64,000 nucleotides of DNA from Blasia pusilla (Eukaryota > Marchantiophyta > Marchantiopsida > Blasiales). The DNA lies in the NCBI GenBank assembly GCA_050084515.1, contig CM114274.1, positions 20,770,001-20,834,000 of the forward strand. Reading direction: 5' to 3'. Below are positions 33,601 to 45,020 of the stretch, piece by piece. The notes below the pieces were generated by a model. That model was not told the DNA's origin. It ran no database searches and worked only from the letters and a program-made list of their open reading frames with translations. How positions within the stretch are numbered: the stretch's first letter is position 1; each line of letters opens with the position of its first letter. The translations under genes and the position numbers were made by a program.

Positions 33601-34220
33601 TTACACCGCCCAAGTATTCGGGGACCCGGACCCGTCCCAAATCCGTGATGGAGTTACTTCTCCAAAATCAGTGAATGTTTTATTTCAAAAAGCCCTCCGT
33701 TCTTTGGAAGTTCGCAACATCCTATCACCAGGGTGGTTCAACAATATGGGATTCCGGTAATGGAGGTGGATTGCAACCTAAAACGGTGGCATATATCTCG
33801 GAGCAACCCAGGCGTGGACCCCTGCAGAGGCGGGATCTGATGGCATTAGGAGAGCATCGGCACTTTCCTAAATAAGAACTGCATACAAGGACTGGGCGAC
33901 CACCGCTGGATTTTGGGGACTCAAAACCTTTGATCGTTTCACGAGGACCGGGGATCAATTGAAGTACTTCTTCTGCCCAAATGAATCTTGCGCTTTCCGG
34001 AAGTCTTATCCGACTGCCATTGGAGCTCCGGGGAATACCCCCACGATTTGGCCCATCGCCGCAGGCATGAACTGCACTCAAGACGAAGTGGACAATCTTA
34101 CAAGTGCCGGTTTCGGACTCGTAGACCGGGGAAGTTCGGAGCATGTTCGCATTACAGAGACCTTCGCATTTCGTATTCAACCCAAGATTGATGTCAACAT
34201 GTACCCGGAGAAGGTGGATG
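30666..34220 (+). pseudogene. MULE transposase P1, MULE C (C-terminus lost)
   Basis: Exon 1 is 30666-32660 (donor CAG/GTGAGT) and exon 2 starts about 33130. The protein begins MDNYVKLTCGS. The longest open piece (30871-31614) covers a Ser/Pro-rich stretch and the GCM/WRKY-like zinc region: RQCVGALECRSPACPYLE, then GHQCPHC, and in the next frame G-S-H-T-H-P. The DDE core has D in VSFDICYRV (about 32120-32140) and D in MADNAQPGW (about 32325-32352), then SDAFHWQQS. Exon 2 runs to MYPEKVD and stops where the Copia LTR begins at 34221; the SWIM finger seen in A and D is gone. The intron acceptor is mutated (GCGTG instead of GCAGG) and there are several frameshifts. Confidence 0.82.
32661..33129. 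repeat. P1 intron of MULE C, palindrome cluster
   Basis: Palindromes lie at about 32774-32792, 32797-32823, 32838-32872, 32888-32915, 32943-32970, 32992-33014 and 33044-33070. Several have the extended centre CGGGACCCG, so the symmetry runs through the middle as well as the arms. The donor GTGAGT is at 32661. Confidence 0.82.
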
Positions 34221-34564
34221 TATTGGATTCTCAACATCCACTCCTCTGAGCACCATTGATTTGATGGGCCCCCTTGTATGAGGAGAAGCCTAGATCGATG
34301 GTTCCGACTTAGACGTCGAAGGAGTCATAGTAATATGACGTAGGTGGTTTACGGAGTAGCGTATCTAGGTTTATCTAACCCTAGTTTTCCCGAGTAGTCA
34401 AATAGTCGGGAGCCGCAGCGGTAGCGCATTCTCGTATGTCGAGTTATCTCCCAGTTCAGGTTCCATCGAAGCTCTTCTGTGAGCGCACGGATGGACTAGG
34501 CCACTTTGTATCTCTAAGTTTTGTAAAGATTTCAGTGATTTAGTCACTTTCTGCTTTTCTTACA
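34221..34564 (+). repeat. 5' LTR of the Copia element
   Basis: TATTGGATTCTCAACATCC...TTTCTTACA, 344 bp, ending directly before the primer binding site. The first 123 bp recur at 38681. Confidence 0.88.
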
Positions 34565-34582
34565 TGGTATCAGAGCAGTAGG
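34565..34582 (+). other. Primer binding site of the Copia element
   Basis: TGGTATCAGAGCAG, complementary to the 3' end of initiator tRNA-Met, begins directly after the LTR. Confidence 0.88.
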
Positions 34583-34637
34583 TTTTTCCAGTATCTTGTA
34601 TCTGGAAATCTAATGTGTTTGCACAAAATCTTGAGAG

Positions 34638-35575
34638 ATGGCTACTTCTTCGTCAGTTCGTGCTCGCCCTCCTCCGTTGGGTGAAGGGAAGTTAGATGGG
34701 TCTAACTATACGTTGTGGAAGTTCAAAATGAGAACTGTTCTCGAATCATTTGAGATTTGGGAAACGGCCACAGGGGCCGATTCAAATCCACAAGCTAGTT
34801 TGAGTTCTGCAAGTTCATCTTCATATGGGGATATCGATCCTGTTGTATTATTGGCATGGAGACGCAGAAACGCGATGCTCTATATGCGATTGTCACGAAT
34901 GTAACTGATTCTGTCATGACTCTCATTCAACATACAACCACTGCTGCTGAGGCGTGGAACATTTTGAAGAATCAGTATGAAACGAGGAATGAGACTCGGA
35001 TTCAAAATCTAGAGAATCAGCTTACGTCCGAGAAATTTTCAGAAGGAGAAAGCGCGGAGCAATTTTTGACAAGGATCAAGAATCTTCAAGATCAGATGGC
35101 GTCCGTGGGAATTTCAAAGTCTAGCGAAGATTTGGCACGCCGGTGCATAAGGATTTTTCCTCCAAGGTATGACAGTTTGGTCACTGCACTGAATACTCAA
35201 GTAAGACCCACGCCGCTTACTTTTGAACAATTTAGTGCAATGTTGGTAGAAGAGGAAATGCGCTTCAAAGCAAGAGAGGGAAGTGACGCAGCATTTACTG
35301 CCAACGTATAGAGAGGTAGAAATCAGGATTACAGTTCAAATGTCAAGAAGAAATTTCCAAGAAAAGCCTTCAAATGCTTTTATTGTGGTAAGCTAGGTCA
35401 TCTTATCAAAGATTGTAGGAAGAGAAGTCAGGATGAGAAGAACGGTTGTTTAAGACCTAAGAAGGAGTCTGGAAATTCTGTAGAACTGGGAGAACATGAA
35501 GTAGATGCTTGGGTAGCAATAGAAGAGTTATGCACACAGGCAGAACATACCACTAAGACAAAGAGTGAAGATGCA
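34638..35575 (+). pseudogene. gag: Copia gag
   Basis: The ATG at 34638 begins MATSSSVRARPP. The frame moves by one base near 34856 and a stop lies at about 35309. It has the UBN2-type gag region (DGSNYTLWKFKM; later AEAWNILKNQYE and FLTRIKNLQDQM) and a CCHC zinc knuckle (CFYCGKLGHLIKDC, about 35372-35415). It leads in frame into the protease. Confidence 0.88.
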
Positions 35576-38500
35576 TGGGTGCTCGATAGTGGAGCATCTA
35601 GGCATATAACCAATCATAAGGATTGGTATAGCTCCTTACAGCCTCTACAGGAGCCCATCGTTGTTACTGTTGGGAATAATGCAAAGTGCCCTGTAGAAGG
35701 GAAAGGCACAATCTCTTTAGTCTCAAAAAAAGGAGATGAAAAGAAGTTAACTGATGTACTGTACGTACCAAAGTTGAAGCGAAATTTGATTTCAGTGGCA
35801 GTATTATGTGATCGTGACCTAGAAGTTCGTTTCAAGAAAACTGGAGCAGTCATTGAGGATGCCAATGGGAAAGTAGTGGGTGAAGGTATACGACGTGGAA
35901 ATATCTACGAGTTGTATGCTTTCACGACAAGTGTAGGTACAGATCTTAGTAGTAGTAAGTTGTGGCATGAAAGATTTGGTCACCTAAGCTTTCCCTTACT
36001 AAGTCAAATGCAGAAATCTGGCATGGTTGCTGATTTACCAACAATTTATGGAGTGTCGGATACTTGTAAAGCTTGTATGATGGGCAAGCAACACCGACAA
36101 CCATTTCCACAAGAGTCCAGCAATAAGGCAAAGGCTCCTCTAGAGTTGATACATGCTGACCTGTGTGGTAAAATTAGAACAATGGCATTAGGTGGTTCTT
36201 CCTACTTCTTTTTAGTTGTCGACGATTATAGTAGGAAGATGTGGGTGTATTTCCTTCGTGATAAGGCAAGTGCTTTTGGAAAATTTAAAGTATGGCACAA
36301 GCTGGTTGAGAATGAGACAGGAAAGAAGGTACAAAAGCTTCGCACCGATCGAGGAGGAGAATTCTTATCAACAGAATTCAACAAATATTTGGGAGAGCAT
36401 GGAATCAAACGACAATTAACCACGGCACATACACCACAACAAAATGGAGTTGTTGAGCATCGAAATCGTACAGTGGTGGAGATGGCAAGATGTATGATGA
36501 AAGCAAAAGGTTTGACTGAAGGCTTTTGGGCTGAAGTTGTTAATACTGCCGTATACATTCTAAATAGAAGTGCTACCAAGTCAGTACAAGGCATGACTCC
36601 TCATCAATCATACTCAAGTAAGGTACCATCAGTCCAACATTTCAAGACTTTTGGTAGTGAGTGTTTTGTACATATTCTTGAAGCATCGAGGACCAAGTTG
36701 GAGTCCAAGAGCAGGAAGTGCATCTTTATGGGATACAGTGATGAGTCTAAAGCTTATCGCCTTTGGTGTCCCGAGGAAAAGAAGATGTTTATAGTCGTGA
36801 CGTGGTGTTCGAGAACACCTCGTCAAGTGGCGGATATCAGTGGTCCGTCCACATTATCATCAAATGAAGAGATAACCCACCAGAGCACACCACAGATGTT
36901 TACACTAGATCATCAAGAAGAAGATTTTGGTGATGATTACAAAGAGCAACTGCTTGCTCTTCCACTACGTCGTCATACCCTAAGTGGATAAAGCGGCTCT
37001 TGGATGGTAAGGATCCACCAAAGAATCGATGAAGTTGTTACACATCCAAGGAGATCCAAGAGACTAGAGGAGTAGAATAGAGCTTCCGCACATCTCGTCA
37101 ACATGGCCACGATGATGAGAGGTCTTGAAGATGGAAGAGCCATCATGCTTGGATGAGGCCCTGGCTCATCCTCAATGGAGAGAGGCCATGCAGACGGAGA
37201 TGGACGCTATTCAGAGAAATGAAACTTGGACTTTGGTTGAAAAGCCAGAGGACAGGAAGATAATACGCACCAAGTGGGTGTACAAGACCAAGTACAAGTC
37301 GGACAGTACATTGGATAAATTCAAAGCGAGGTTGGTCGCACAAGGATGCTCACAAATCGAAGGCTTTGACTACTATGAGACTTTTGCTCCCATTGCAAGG
37401 ATGACAACCATTCGAATTGTTCTAGCGGATGCAAGAACAAGACGTTGGCCTGTATACCAATACGATGTGAAGTCTGCTTTTCTGAACGGGAGTCTCAACG
37501 AGGAGGTATATGTTTCTCAACCACCAGGTTTTGAGACACCCGGATCAGAAGAGAAAGTTTGTTTACTTCATCGAGCATTGTATGGGTTGAAGCAAGCCCC
37601 AAGGGTATGGTATCAACGAATAGATACATTCTTTCGAGAGAAGGGTCTCATGAAGAGTCCTTCAGAAGCAAATTATATGTGTTTTGCAAAGATGGGATGT
37701 ATATGTTGATAGTCTTGTATGTGGATGATCTAATCATCACAGGAGACCCTGAGAAGAAAATAGAGGAATTGAAGGGAGTGTTGGAATCTGAGTTTGAAAT
37801 GTCGATTTAGGTCTTCAGACTACTTTATAGGGTGGAAATTTGGCAACATGATGATTCTATTTTTCTCTCTCAGCCAGTATGCTAGAGAAATCTTGAAGGC
37901 ATTCGGGATGACCGAGTGTAAGGCGTGGTCTCGCCAATGGAGGCAGAGTTGAAACTCGATGGAGGATGTTTCACCATTGGTAGATGAAAAGTTGTCTGAA
38001 AGCTTGTAGGCGCTTTGATATTTTTGTGTAACAAGAGCCGGACATTAGCATTTGTGGGAGTATTGAGTAGGTTCTCAACTAAGCCTCGTGAGAACCATTG
38101 GAAGGCGAGGATGCGTGTGTTGAAGTACATCAAAGGCACTATCGAGCACGGCATCACCTATGGAGCAGGGACGGAAATGACGAGGTTTTGTGACTCAGTT
38201 GGCAAGGGGAGATTCATATTCTCAAGATCAGTTTCGGGTTATTGCTTCTTGGTAGGATCAGGTGTGGTGTCATGGGTCAGCAAGAAACAACCTACAATGG
38301 CTCTTTCTTCTACCGAGGCAAGAGTACAAAGGCGGCTTGTTATGCTTCTTGTGAAGCAAAGATGGTTGAGATAGATCTTGGAGGACATAGGAGAAGCACC
38401 GAAAGTGCTATCTTTGTAATGTGGTGTGACAATCGAGTTGCATTGCCATAGCACATAATCCTGTGTTTCATGCAAATCTGAAGCACATAGAGATCCAGTA

Positions 38501-38651
38501 CCATTTTGTTCGTGAATTGATCGAGAGAGAGGTTTTGAAGTTAGTCTATTGTCCAACAGAGGATAACCGTGCAGACATCTTCATGAAAGCCTTGAGCGGA
38601 GATCAGCTTCACCAACATCTGAAGGGTCTTGGCATAGGTCCAAGACAGTAG
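35576..38651 (+). pseudogene. pol: Copia pol: protease, integrase, reverse transcriptase, RNase H
   Basis: The open piece 35579-36991 contains the protease motif LDSGASRHI, the GAG-pre-integrase block (LWHERFGHLS...CKACMMGKQH, about 35960-36100) and the integrase core with D in IHADLCGK (about 36150), D in RTDRGGEF (about 36345) and E in NGVVEHRNRT (about 36445). RT starts near 37125 (WREAMQTEMDAI), with YQYDVKSAFLNG, then YVDD at about 37719-37730 in another frame. RNase H follows (about 38015-38651) up to the C-terminal HFVRELIE block. Frameshifts lie near 37000, 37710 and 38200-38450. Confidence 0.9.
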
Positions 38652-38660
38652 TCCACATGA

Positions 38661-38680
38661 GAATGGATATTGAGGGGGGG
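38661..38680 (+). other. Polypurine tract of the Copia element
   Basis: GAATGGATATTGAGGGGGGG directly before the 3' LTR, the expected plus-strand priming site. Confidence 0.75.
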
Positions 38681-38803
38681 TATTGGATTCTCAACATCCA
38701 CTCCTCTGAGCACCATTGATTTGATGGGCCCCCTTGTATGAGGAGAAGCCTAGATCGATGGTTCCGACTTAGACGTCGAAGGAGTCATAGTAATATGACG
38801 TAG
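38681..38803 (+). repeat. Truncated 3' LTR of the Copia element
   Basis: 123 bp identical to 34221-34343. It breaks off after ATGACGTAG and is followed by MULE terminal sequence. Confidence 0.88.
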
Positions 38804-38838
38804 TATGACTTCCTCTCTTCCTCTCCTCTTACCGCACC
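38804..38838 (+). repeat. Right terminus remnant of MULE C
   Basis: About 35 bp of pyrimidine tract ending CTCTTACCGCACC, followed at 38839 by the target duplication. The right subterminal region seen in A and D (about 400 bp) is missing. Confidence 0.82.
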
Positions 38839-39294
38839 TCGAGTTTGTAGTGATGCCTTTCGGTCTATGTAACGCGCCTCCAACGTTCACCACATTGATG
38901 AACTCCATTTTTCACAAGGAAATGAATGAGTATGTTATCATCTATATCGATGACATACTTATCTATTCGAAGTCACTAGAGGAGCACGTTCGACATGTGA
39001 GAGCGGTCTTGTCTAAGCTAAGGGCAAATCAGCTGTATGCGAATGTAGAGAAGAGCGAATTTGGTTTGAGTAAGATCAAATTCTTGGGTCACGTGGTCAA
39101 GTCTGAGATGGCGTCAAGTCTGACATGGAGAAGGTGAAGGCGATTTCCGAGTGGGAACCCCCATCCACTGTAAAGGGGATGAGGAGGTTCATAGGTGTGG
39201 TGCAATTTTATCGTACTTATGTGAAAAACTTTTCGGGAATTGTTAGACCTCTCACGGATTGGACAACAAAGTTTGCCAACACGACTTGGACCGA
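38839..39294 (+). pseudogene. pol: Gypsy reverse transcriptase, middle piece
   Basis: This continues the RT from 23081: MPFGLCNAPPTF, then the catalytic YIDD (about 38943-38957) and LGHVV, then the start of the connection to RNase H (about 39230-39290, ending NTTWTE in another frame). It is flanked left by the end of MULE C and right by the end of MULE D. Confidence 0.9.
39285..39294. repeat. Target-site duplication of MULE D, left
   Basis: CTTGGACCGA, against CTTGAACCCA at 52062-52071 (8 of 10 match). Both lie in the same codons of the Gypsy sequence (a T-W-T block), which supports the pairing despite two mismatches. Confidence 0.7.
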
Positions 39295-39731
39295 GGTGCG
39301 GTAAGAGGAGAGGAAGAGAGGAAGAGAGGAGAGAGGAAAGAGGAAGAGAGGAGAGAGGAGAGAGGAAACTACCTTCAACCGAAATAGATACTTTTTTTGA
39401 AGAGAGTTTCCGTTGGGTTGAAGAGAGGAAACTTTTTGTGTGAATTTTTTTGCACTTTTTTGTTCATTGATTAAACAATCCCACAGTTTTTTTTTCCTCT
39501 TCCATATTTTGGCAACCCCTGTGAGTCCGACGAGTTGCAAATTGCACAAAATTTACAAAACTGAAAAATCAGTGGAATCATAAGTGTGGAACCAATCACT
39601 TTTTCCATCCAAGGTTTGGAAAAAATCTATCATTTGCCCCAGGCTGAATAGAGTTCAAGCTCACAGTGAAGGTTGAGAAAAAAATAAAAGTATAATCTAA
39701 AACCTCATTTTGCATCTTCAAAGTGGTTTGT
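39295..39731. repeat. Right terminus and subterminal region of MULE D
   Basis: The purine tract (39295-39370), one palindrome (about 39513-39539) and AT-rich DNA match 14885-15302 inverted. No gene is seen. Confidence 0.75.
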
Positions 39732-42700
39732 TTACAATACTTCGAACTTCTTTGAGGGAGTAATTGGTTGGTGGATTCCTACTCCTACCTCCGACTCTCT
39801 CTTAAAACTACCAAAGAACACATAGTACATGTGCTTACAAGGGAAATACCTTTTGCCACTTGTCTCTCTTTGGACAAAGTCATCACATGAACATGTGGGA
39901 AAGCAACAGATGTGCACCACATACACCCCTGTGACACTTGAATTTACAATGTTGTTCTTGACCCAATACATCCTTCCTATTCCATTGCCACTCAAGACAT
40001 CTTTCGTGGCGATGATCTCCATTTTTGCCTCCCGATTTGTTGCAATTGTTTTGCTCTCTCCACCGTTGGCCTACACATTCTGTTTCTCTTCACCCCATTT
40101 CTAGACTCAAAGAAATAATGGATTGAGATCATCCACCTTCTCCGGGTACATGTTGACATCAATCTTGGGTTGAATACGAAATCGAAGGTCTCTGAATCTG
40201 AACATGCTCCGAACTTCCCCGCCTCTGAGTCTGAAACCGGCACTTGTAAGATTGTCCACTTTGTCTTGAGTGCGATTCGTGTCACTGCGGCGATGGGCCA
40301 AATCGTGGGGTATTCCCGGAGCTCCAATGGCGCCGGATAAGACTTCCGGAAAGCGCAAGATTCATTTGGGCGAAGAAGTACTTCAATTGATCCCGGTCCT
40401 CGTGAAACGATCAAAGGTTCCGAGTCCCCAAAATCCAGCAAAGTGGTCGCCCGTCCTTGTCAGATTCTTATTTAGGAAAGTGCCGCATCCTCTCCTAATG
40501 CCATCAGATCCGCCTGCAGTGGGTCACGCCCTGGGTTGCTCGAGATATATGCCACCGTTTTAGGTTGCAATCCACCTCCATTACCGGAATCCCATATTGT
40601 TGAACCACCCAAAGTGATGGGATGTTGCGAACTTCCAAAGAACGGAGGGCTTTTGAAATAAAACATTCACTGATTTTGGAGAAGTAACTCCATCACGGAT
40701 TTGGGGACGGGTCGGGGTCCCCGAATACCAGGCGGTGTAATTTCCTCATCCAAATCAATCACCGGATTTGTTCCTCGATGCCTCTCTTCACCGCTGAAGT
40801 CAAGATACTTTATCTGGTCTCCACGAGTCTCATTCGGACTGCTCTACCACCATCTATATGGGACGTCTTGAAACCCGCCCATGAATATCCCCACCTATGT
40901 GTACGTCTTGCTCGAGTGGAGTTCCAGCTACGCACCGGTTGAAGGCTTCGACATACAATTTTTCATCACCAGATCTCACAGCACCGACATAGAGCTCAGA
41001 GATCGACGGCCCTTTTCCTTTTGTTATGCCTTTTGTGAGGAAGATATGGGATGTCTGCAAATCAGAGCATTGCTCTTGCTTGGTCTTGTTGGCATGCCTC
41101 CACAAGTGAAATTCGTTGGCATGCTTGTGACGACCTCCAAGAGGAATGAACACTTTCTGCTCCACTTGTGTTGGGGCAGAGGGCATTTTCATGAACGTTC
41201 AATCCCTGCAACGACGGCAATGTTAGAAGGGAACGAAAATAACCCAGGAGTCAAAGAAGTAAGCGACAGCCGGAACCAGGACGGGTTGCAGGCCCGAGGC
41301 ATCCCATGAACGACTCTGCGACCGTCGGGCCCGGCGTGTTGTAACCTTAAACCCACCTCGCAACCCGCCGGAACCGGACGGGTTGCAAGGCCGAGGCATC
41401 CCATGAACGACTCGTGACCCGTCGGGTCCCGGACGGGTTGCACACTCGGGGCGACACCAAACATCCTGGATGCAAACGGTTTCGTCGGGTTGCACACTCG
41501 GGCAACCCGTCGGTTTCGTCGGGTTGCACACTCGGCAACCCGTCGCATCCGATGACTTGCTTGGTTTCTTGGGTTTGAAATCCATATAATTCCCACACTT
41601 CTCACCCCGAGCTACAACTTTACAAACAATTCTCAGCGTGAGCTTGACAAGACAAAATAGTGAACTCGTTGCATGAAGTTTCCCCATTGTCTCATACGTC
41701 TGTCCACCAACTCAACCAAGAGCAAAACTCTTTGTACTTCCCCTCAATCGCATGCTTCCTCCACCACCCATGAAGTTCTTCCCGGCAGTCCATGGCCTCC
41801 TTCAAGTTTTTTTGTCCTTGCGGCGTTGGAGTAGAGTGACATGCTCTGTCCTCTTATTCTCCTTGATGCAAGATTTGGTGTACCGGGTCACCGATTGCCA
41901 ATGGAAAGCATCCGACCTTTCCCTCTCCGGTTGAACCTCTCCACCCTGAACACTTCCGGATAGCAATCCACCCAGGTTGTGCATTGTCCGCCATGAACCC
42001 ATAAATTTCGGAGGTGGCCTTTTGTTTTCCTTCACCACCTCCAATAAGAGTAACCAAAGACATCTTCAAACCGCCAACGTCTTACGCTTTACTTCACACA
42101 CAAATATAGTTTTGAGTCCCTTCTCCACATGGTCATAAACGTGAGCACCCATCGTCAACCATCCGTTTAGCACTCAGAGCAAATATCAAAGCCGACCTTG
42201 CTCGTAAAGATCTTCCCTTCCCTCATTCGATCTATAAGATCGAGGCCACTCGAGGGACCTGTGGTTGACATTTTGAAGACATAGGCCCTAGATCCTCGCC
42301 TCCTTGGCCCATGAACCGCCATCTCTGAATGAATGGAAATCTGGAGTTGGCCTTGATTCTAGCGATGGCATCCATTTCGGCCGTCTTTCCATCCGTAACT
42401 CGTATCGACGCAAACAAATTCGGAAGCATTCAGGATCAGCGAAATGCGAGATTTTCCCGAGTTGTTTCTCCTCAACCGTGATCTCACCCTCGTCCAGGGA
42501 TTCCAAGCAATTGTTCACAAATTTGTGATGCCGTTGTGAGCTTGATCACCCCGGCTTTGAACCCGGAGAGTTTCAAGACCTCGGCTACTTTTTCTTCGCC
42601 ACATCCTCCTTGATGTGTCTTTGAATTGCATCGGTCACAGGATGAGTGTGGGAGCCAACATGAACCGCCACCTTGTATACTCGGACGTGGAGCCCAAGTC

Positions 42701-43655
42701 ATGGACAATGAAAAATATGTGGCGCAGGACACGCCCAACGAAGAAGGGCGATGCCTGACAATGAGGACATCGATGGCCTTCCGGCGGTATTGTGGCACCC
42801 ACCTCATATGGAGTTTCTGCATTCTTGGGGGGGAATTGCGACGTATTGACTCGCTCGTTGCGCTCTAGATACGGGCATGCTGGACTTCTACACTCCAAGG
42901 CTCCCACGCATTGGCGGGGGAGACAATCCAGGACCATCTGGGATGGAAGCACCGTCCGTTGAAGCCTGCACCATCGATGACAATCAAACTTTCTGTCCAT
43001 ACCCTTCAGGCGTCCTCCATCCTTCTTTTGAGGAGGAGCAGCAAGTGGAGGCAACTCAAAAATGCAATTACCATCGTATGTGGGCGGCAGCTCGTCGACA
43101 AGAATGTGCTTGAACATTTTCAAGGGCAGAGACGAAAGCAAACTATTTCCTTATACTCGCAAGAGGAACGAGTAGGCGGACAGAGGGCCCGATTGGTGTT
43201 CGACAGATCCACTGAGGTTGATAACATCCGGAATCTCTTCAGGAAGAACAACATTGTTACGAGTTTGCGAAGTTGGAGTCGAAGCCGGATCTGCAGAGCT
43301 TGGAGTTGCAAACGTAGAGCTCGGAGCACTAGGAAATTCTAGACCGTCTACTTGGGAAACAGACGAATTCAAGGGTAGGTAGGTCAGAACTCAGTATTGA
43401 CCATTTGCTCTGTAGGAGATTCCATACTTTACGGTCTGAGGTCACTGGCTGGACCGTCTCACCTATTATGTCTTACGTACCTTCCACCCTAACATCTTTG
43501 GATACAAAGATGGTTCCAATTTGAAGAAGAAATCGAACAGAGAGAAAATTTTCATCCATTGCTACGAAAGACTCACGAGCTTGGGGTCGAATGATTTCTG
43601 ATTGAGGAAGGGCCGCCAGATGAGTGCCACAAGTGAGCTAAACATAATTATCCAT
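39732..43655 (-). pseudogene. MULE transposase P1, MULE D (full length, frameshifted)
   Basis: The start is the ATG at 43655 (MDNYV). Exon 1 ends about 41672 (the donor is destroyed by a small deletion). Exon 2 starts at 41205 after GTTGCAG and ends at 39732. Pieces: 43372-43151 Ser/Pro-rich; 43141-42635 GCM/WRKY-like zinc region (QCVGALECRSPACPYLE, GHRCPHC); 42069-41854 second DDE aspartate (MADNAQPGW); 41192-40854; 40441-39992; and 40022-39732 with the complete SWIM finger (CSC...PCKH) before the stop. P1 is expected to be about 1150 residues. It acts in the nucleus, where MULE transposases bind the termini and cut and join the element (family knowledge). Confidence 0.82.
41206..41671. repeat. 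P1 intron of MULE D, palindrome cluster
   Basis: Palindromes and half-palindromes lie at about 41267-41290, 41321-41343, 41359-41385, 41417-41441, 41480-41500, 41503-41527 and 41538-41560. The acceptor GTTGCAG is intact at the left end. Confidence 0.8.
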
Positions 43656-43686
43656 TCCAAGAAGATTCCTACGGGAGGAGACTGAG

Positions 43687-43789
43687 AATGAGAATGAGAA
43701 TGAAAATGAAAATGAAAATGAGAATGAGAAAATGAGAATGAAAATGAGAATGAAAATGAGAATGAGAATGAGAATATTTAATTTATAGT
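43687..43789. promoter_or_regulatory. P1 leader of MULE D: hexanucleotide tract and TATA box
   Basis: An AATGAG/AATGAA repeat of about 90 bp (43687-43775) lies between the P1 start codon and a minus-strand TATAAATTA (complement of 43779-43787). This is the longest example of the tract; A, B and C have 25-55 bp. Its length differences suggest ordinary slippage in a 5' UTR. Confidence 0.65.
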
Positions 43790-43919
43790 GAATAGGAAAC
43801 AGATACTCCTGACAGATTTTTACTGACAAGATGAATTCGGTGGGGGACATTGTCTGACACAATGGATCCAATTCTGTAACACATTCAATTCTGTTGCAAT
43901 ATGTTACCGGATTTGGGAA

Positions 43920-44660
43920 GCAGAGGGTTGCGCATCACACTTGGAACCCGTCGGAGTCCTAGTAACTCAGAAATTACCCGAAGCTTACCAAAGCCTGCAA
44001 CCCGTCGGCATCGGACGGGTTGCACGCTTCTGCTAAACATTGTCGAAGCAAGCAACCCGTCGCTCTCCGACGACTTGCTGGGATACCGCTCCTTCTTGCT
44101 CGAAGATGGGCGGCGCAAACCGCCTTCTCGACGAGTTCGCGGGTGCCTGCTTTTAGCCCAAAGACGGCGAGGCGTGCAACCCGTCGCCGTCCAACGGGTT
44201 GCGCAAGGGCCTCGCCTTGTGGTGCAGCCAGCCAGACTCCGACGACTTGCATGGGAAGCCATCGTTCCTAACCCTTGATGAGGGAAGCGTGCAACCCAAC
44301 AGTCTCCGACGGATTGCCCAAAATACGTCCCGTTCCCGTCCCAAACACGGCGGAGGCGCGCAACATGTCGGTCTCCGACGGCTTGCACGGGTACCTCGCA
44401 TTGTTTTCCGAAGACGACGGAGGCGCTCAACCCGTCGGTCTCCGACGGGTTGCTCGCGCACGTGGCGACGTTCGCAGGATGGCGGAGGCGCGCAACATGT
44501 CGGTCTCCGACGGGTTGCGCGGGTACCTCGCGTTCTTTTCCGAAGATGACGGAGGCGCTCAACCTGTCGGTCTCCGACGGGTTGCTCGCGCACATGGCAA
44601 CGTACCCAGGATGGCGGAGCGCGCAACCTGTCGGACTCCGACGGGTTGCGATTTTTCACG
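43920..44660. repeat. Palindrome array in the divergent promoter, MULE D
   Basis: About eleven palindromes, for example 43944-43969, 43999-44025, 44052-44078, 44177-44203, 44234-44258, 44291-44317, 44361-44387, 44428-44454, 44492-44518, 44560-44585 and 44623-44650. The right-hand ones are 63-68 bp apart. They lie between the P1 TATA (about 43783) and the degraded P2 TATA (TTTAAATAG, about 44740). Confidence 0.85.
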
Positions 44661-45020
44661 TCCGGACTTCCGTAACATCCGGCACGTCGCCGTCGAAAGG
44701 ACGACGGGACCCAACGGTCAGCCCAACGGCTAGAAAAGTTTAAATAGGGTAGAAATCGCTCATTTCCGGTTTCTCATTTCGCGATCTTCATTCCTCAGTC
44801 CTCACTCTCCCGCGCAGCAGCTGATCAGATATGAAGGAGCATTTCACGTGGCGACACATCGCGAGTCGATAGGAGGGAACGAGAGCGAGACGGTTCGACC
44901 GAGCGATATCGGGACGATTCGAACTAACCATCAAGGCGAGACAAGCTCCCATCTCGACATCAACAAGGCGACTGATCAAGGGATTCGTCGTGGACATAGG
45001 TGGAGGCATTTCCGGCAAAA

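Larger units (their letters stand above)
34221..38803 (+). mobile_element. Ty1/Copia retrotransposon nested in MULE C
   Basis: It has a 5' LTR (34221-34564), initiator-Met primer site, gag, protease, integrase, reverse transcriptase, RNase H, polypurine tract and a 3' LTR of which only the first 123 bp remain (38681-38803). The integrase-before-RT order is diagnostic of Copia. The 123 bp shared by the two LTRs are identical, so the insertion looks recent. The coding region has frameshifts and stops, and the 3' end is deleted together with adjacent MULE sequence, so no right-hand target duplication can be found. Confidence 0.93.
23082..38838 (+). mobile_element. MULE C, carrying a nested Copia element
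   Basis: The left tip AGGGGGCTGG is at 23082 and the right tip CTCTTACCGCACC ends at 38838. It has the same gene order as MULE A: P2 on the minus strand (24901-29366), divergent promoter, P1 on the plus strand (from 30666). A Copia element (34221-38803) entered P1. Only about 35 bp of MULE follow it, so the last part of P1 with the SWIM finger and the right subterminal region have been deleted. The element interrupts the RT of the Gypsy element. Confidence 0.87.

Noticed and set aside
45000-45020. Upstream start codon for P2 (MEAFPAK...)
   Set aside because: It is open in C and D, but the frame to MTRKK is not kept in A and B, so the MTRKK start is preferred.
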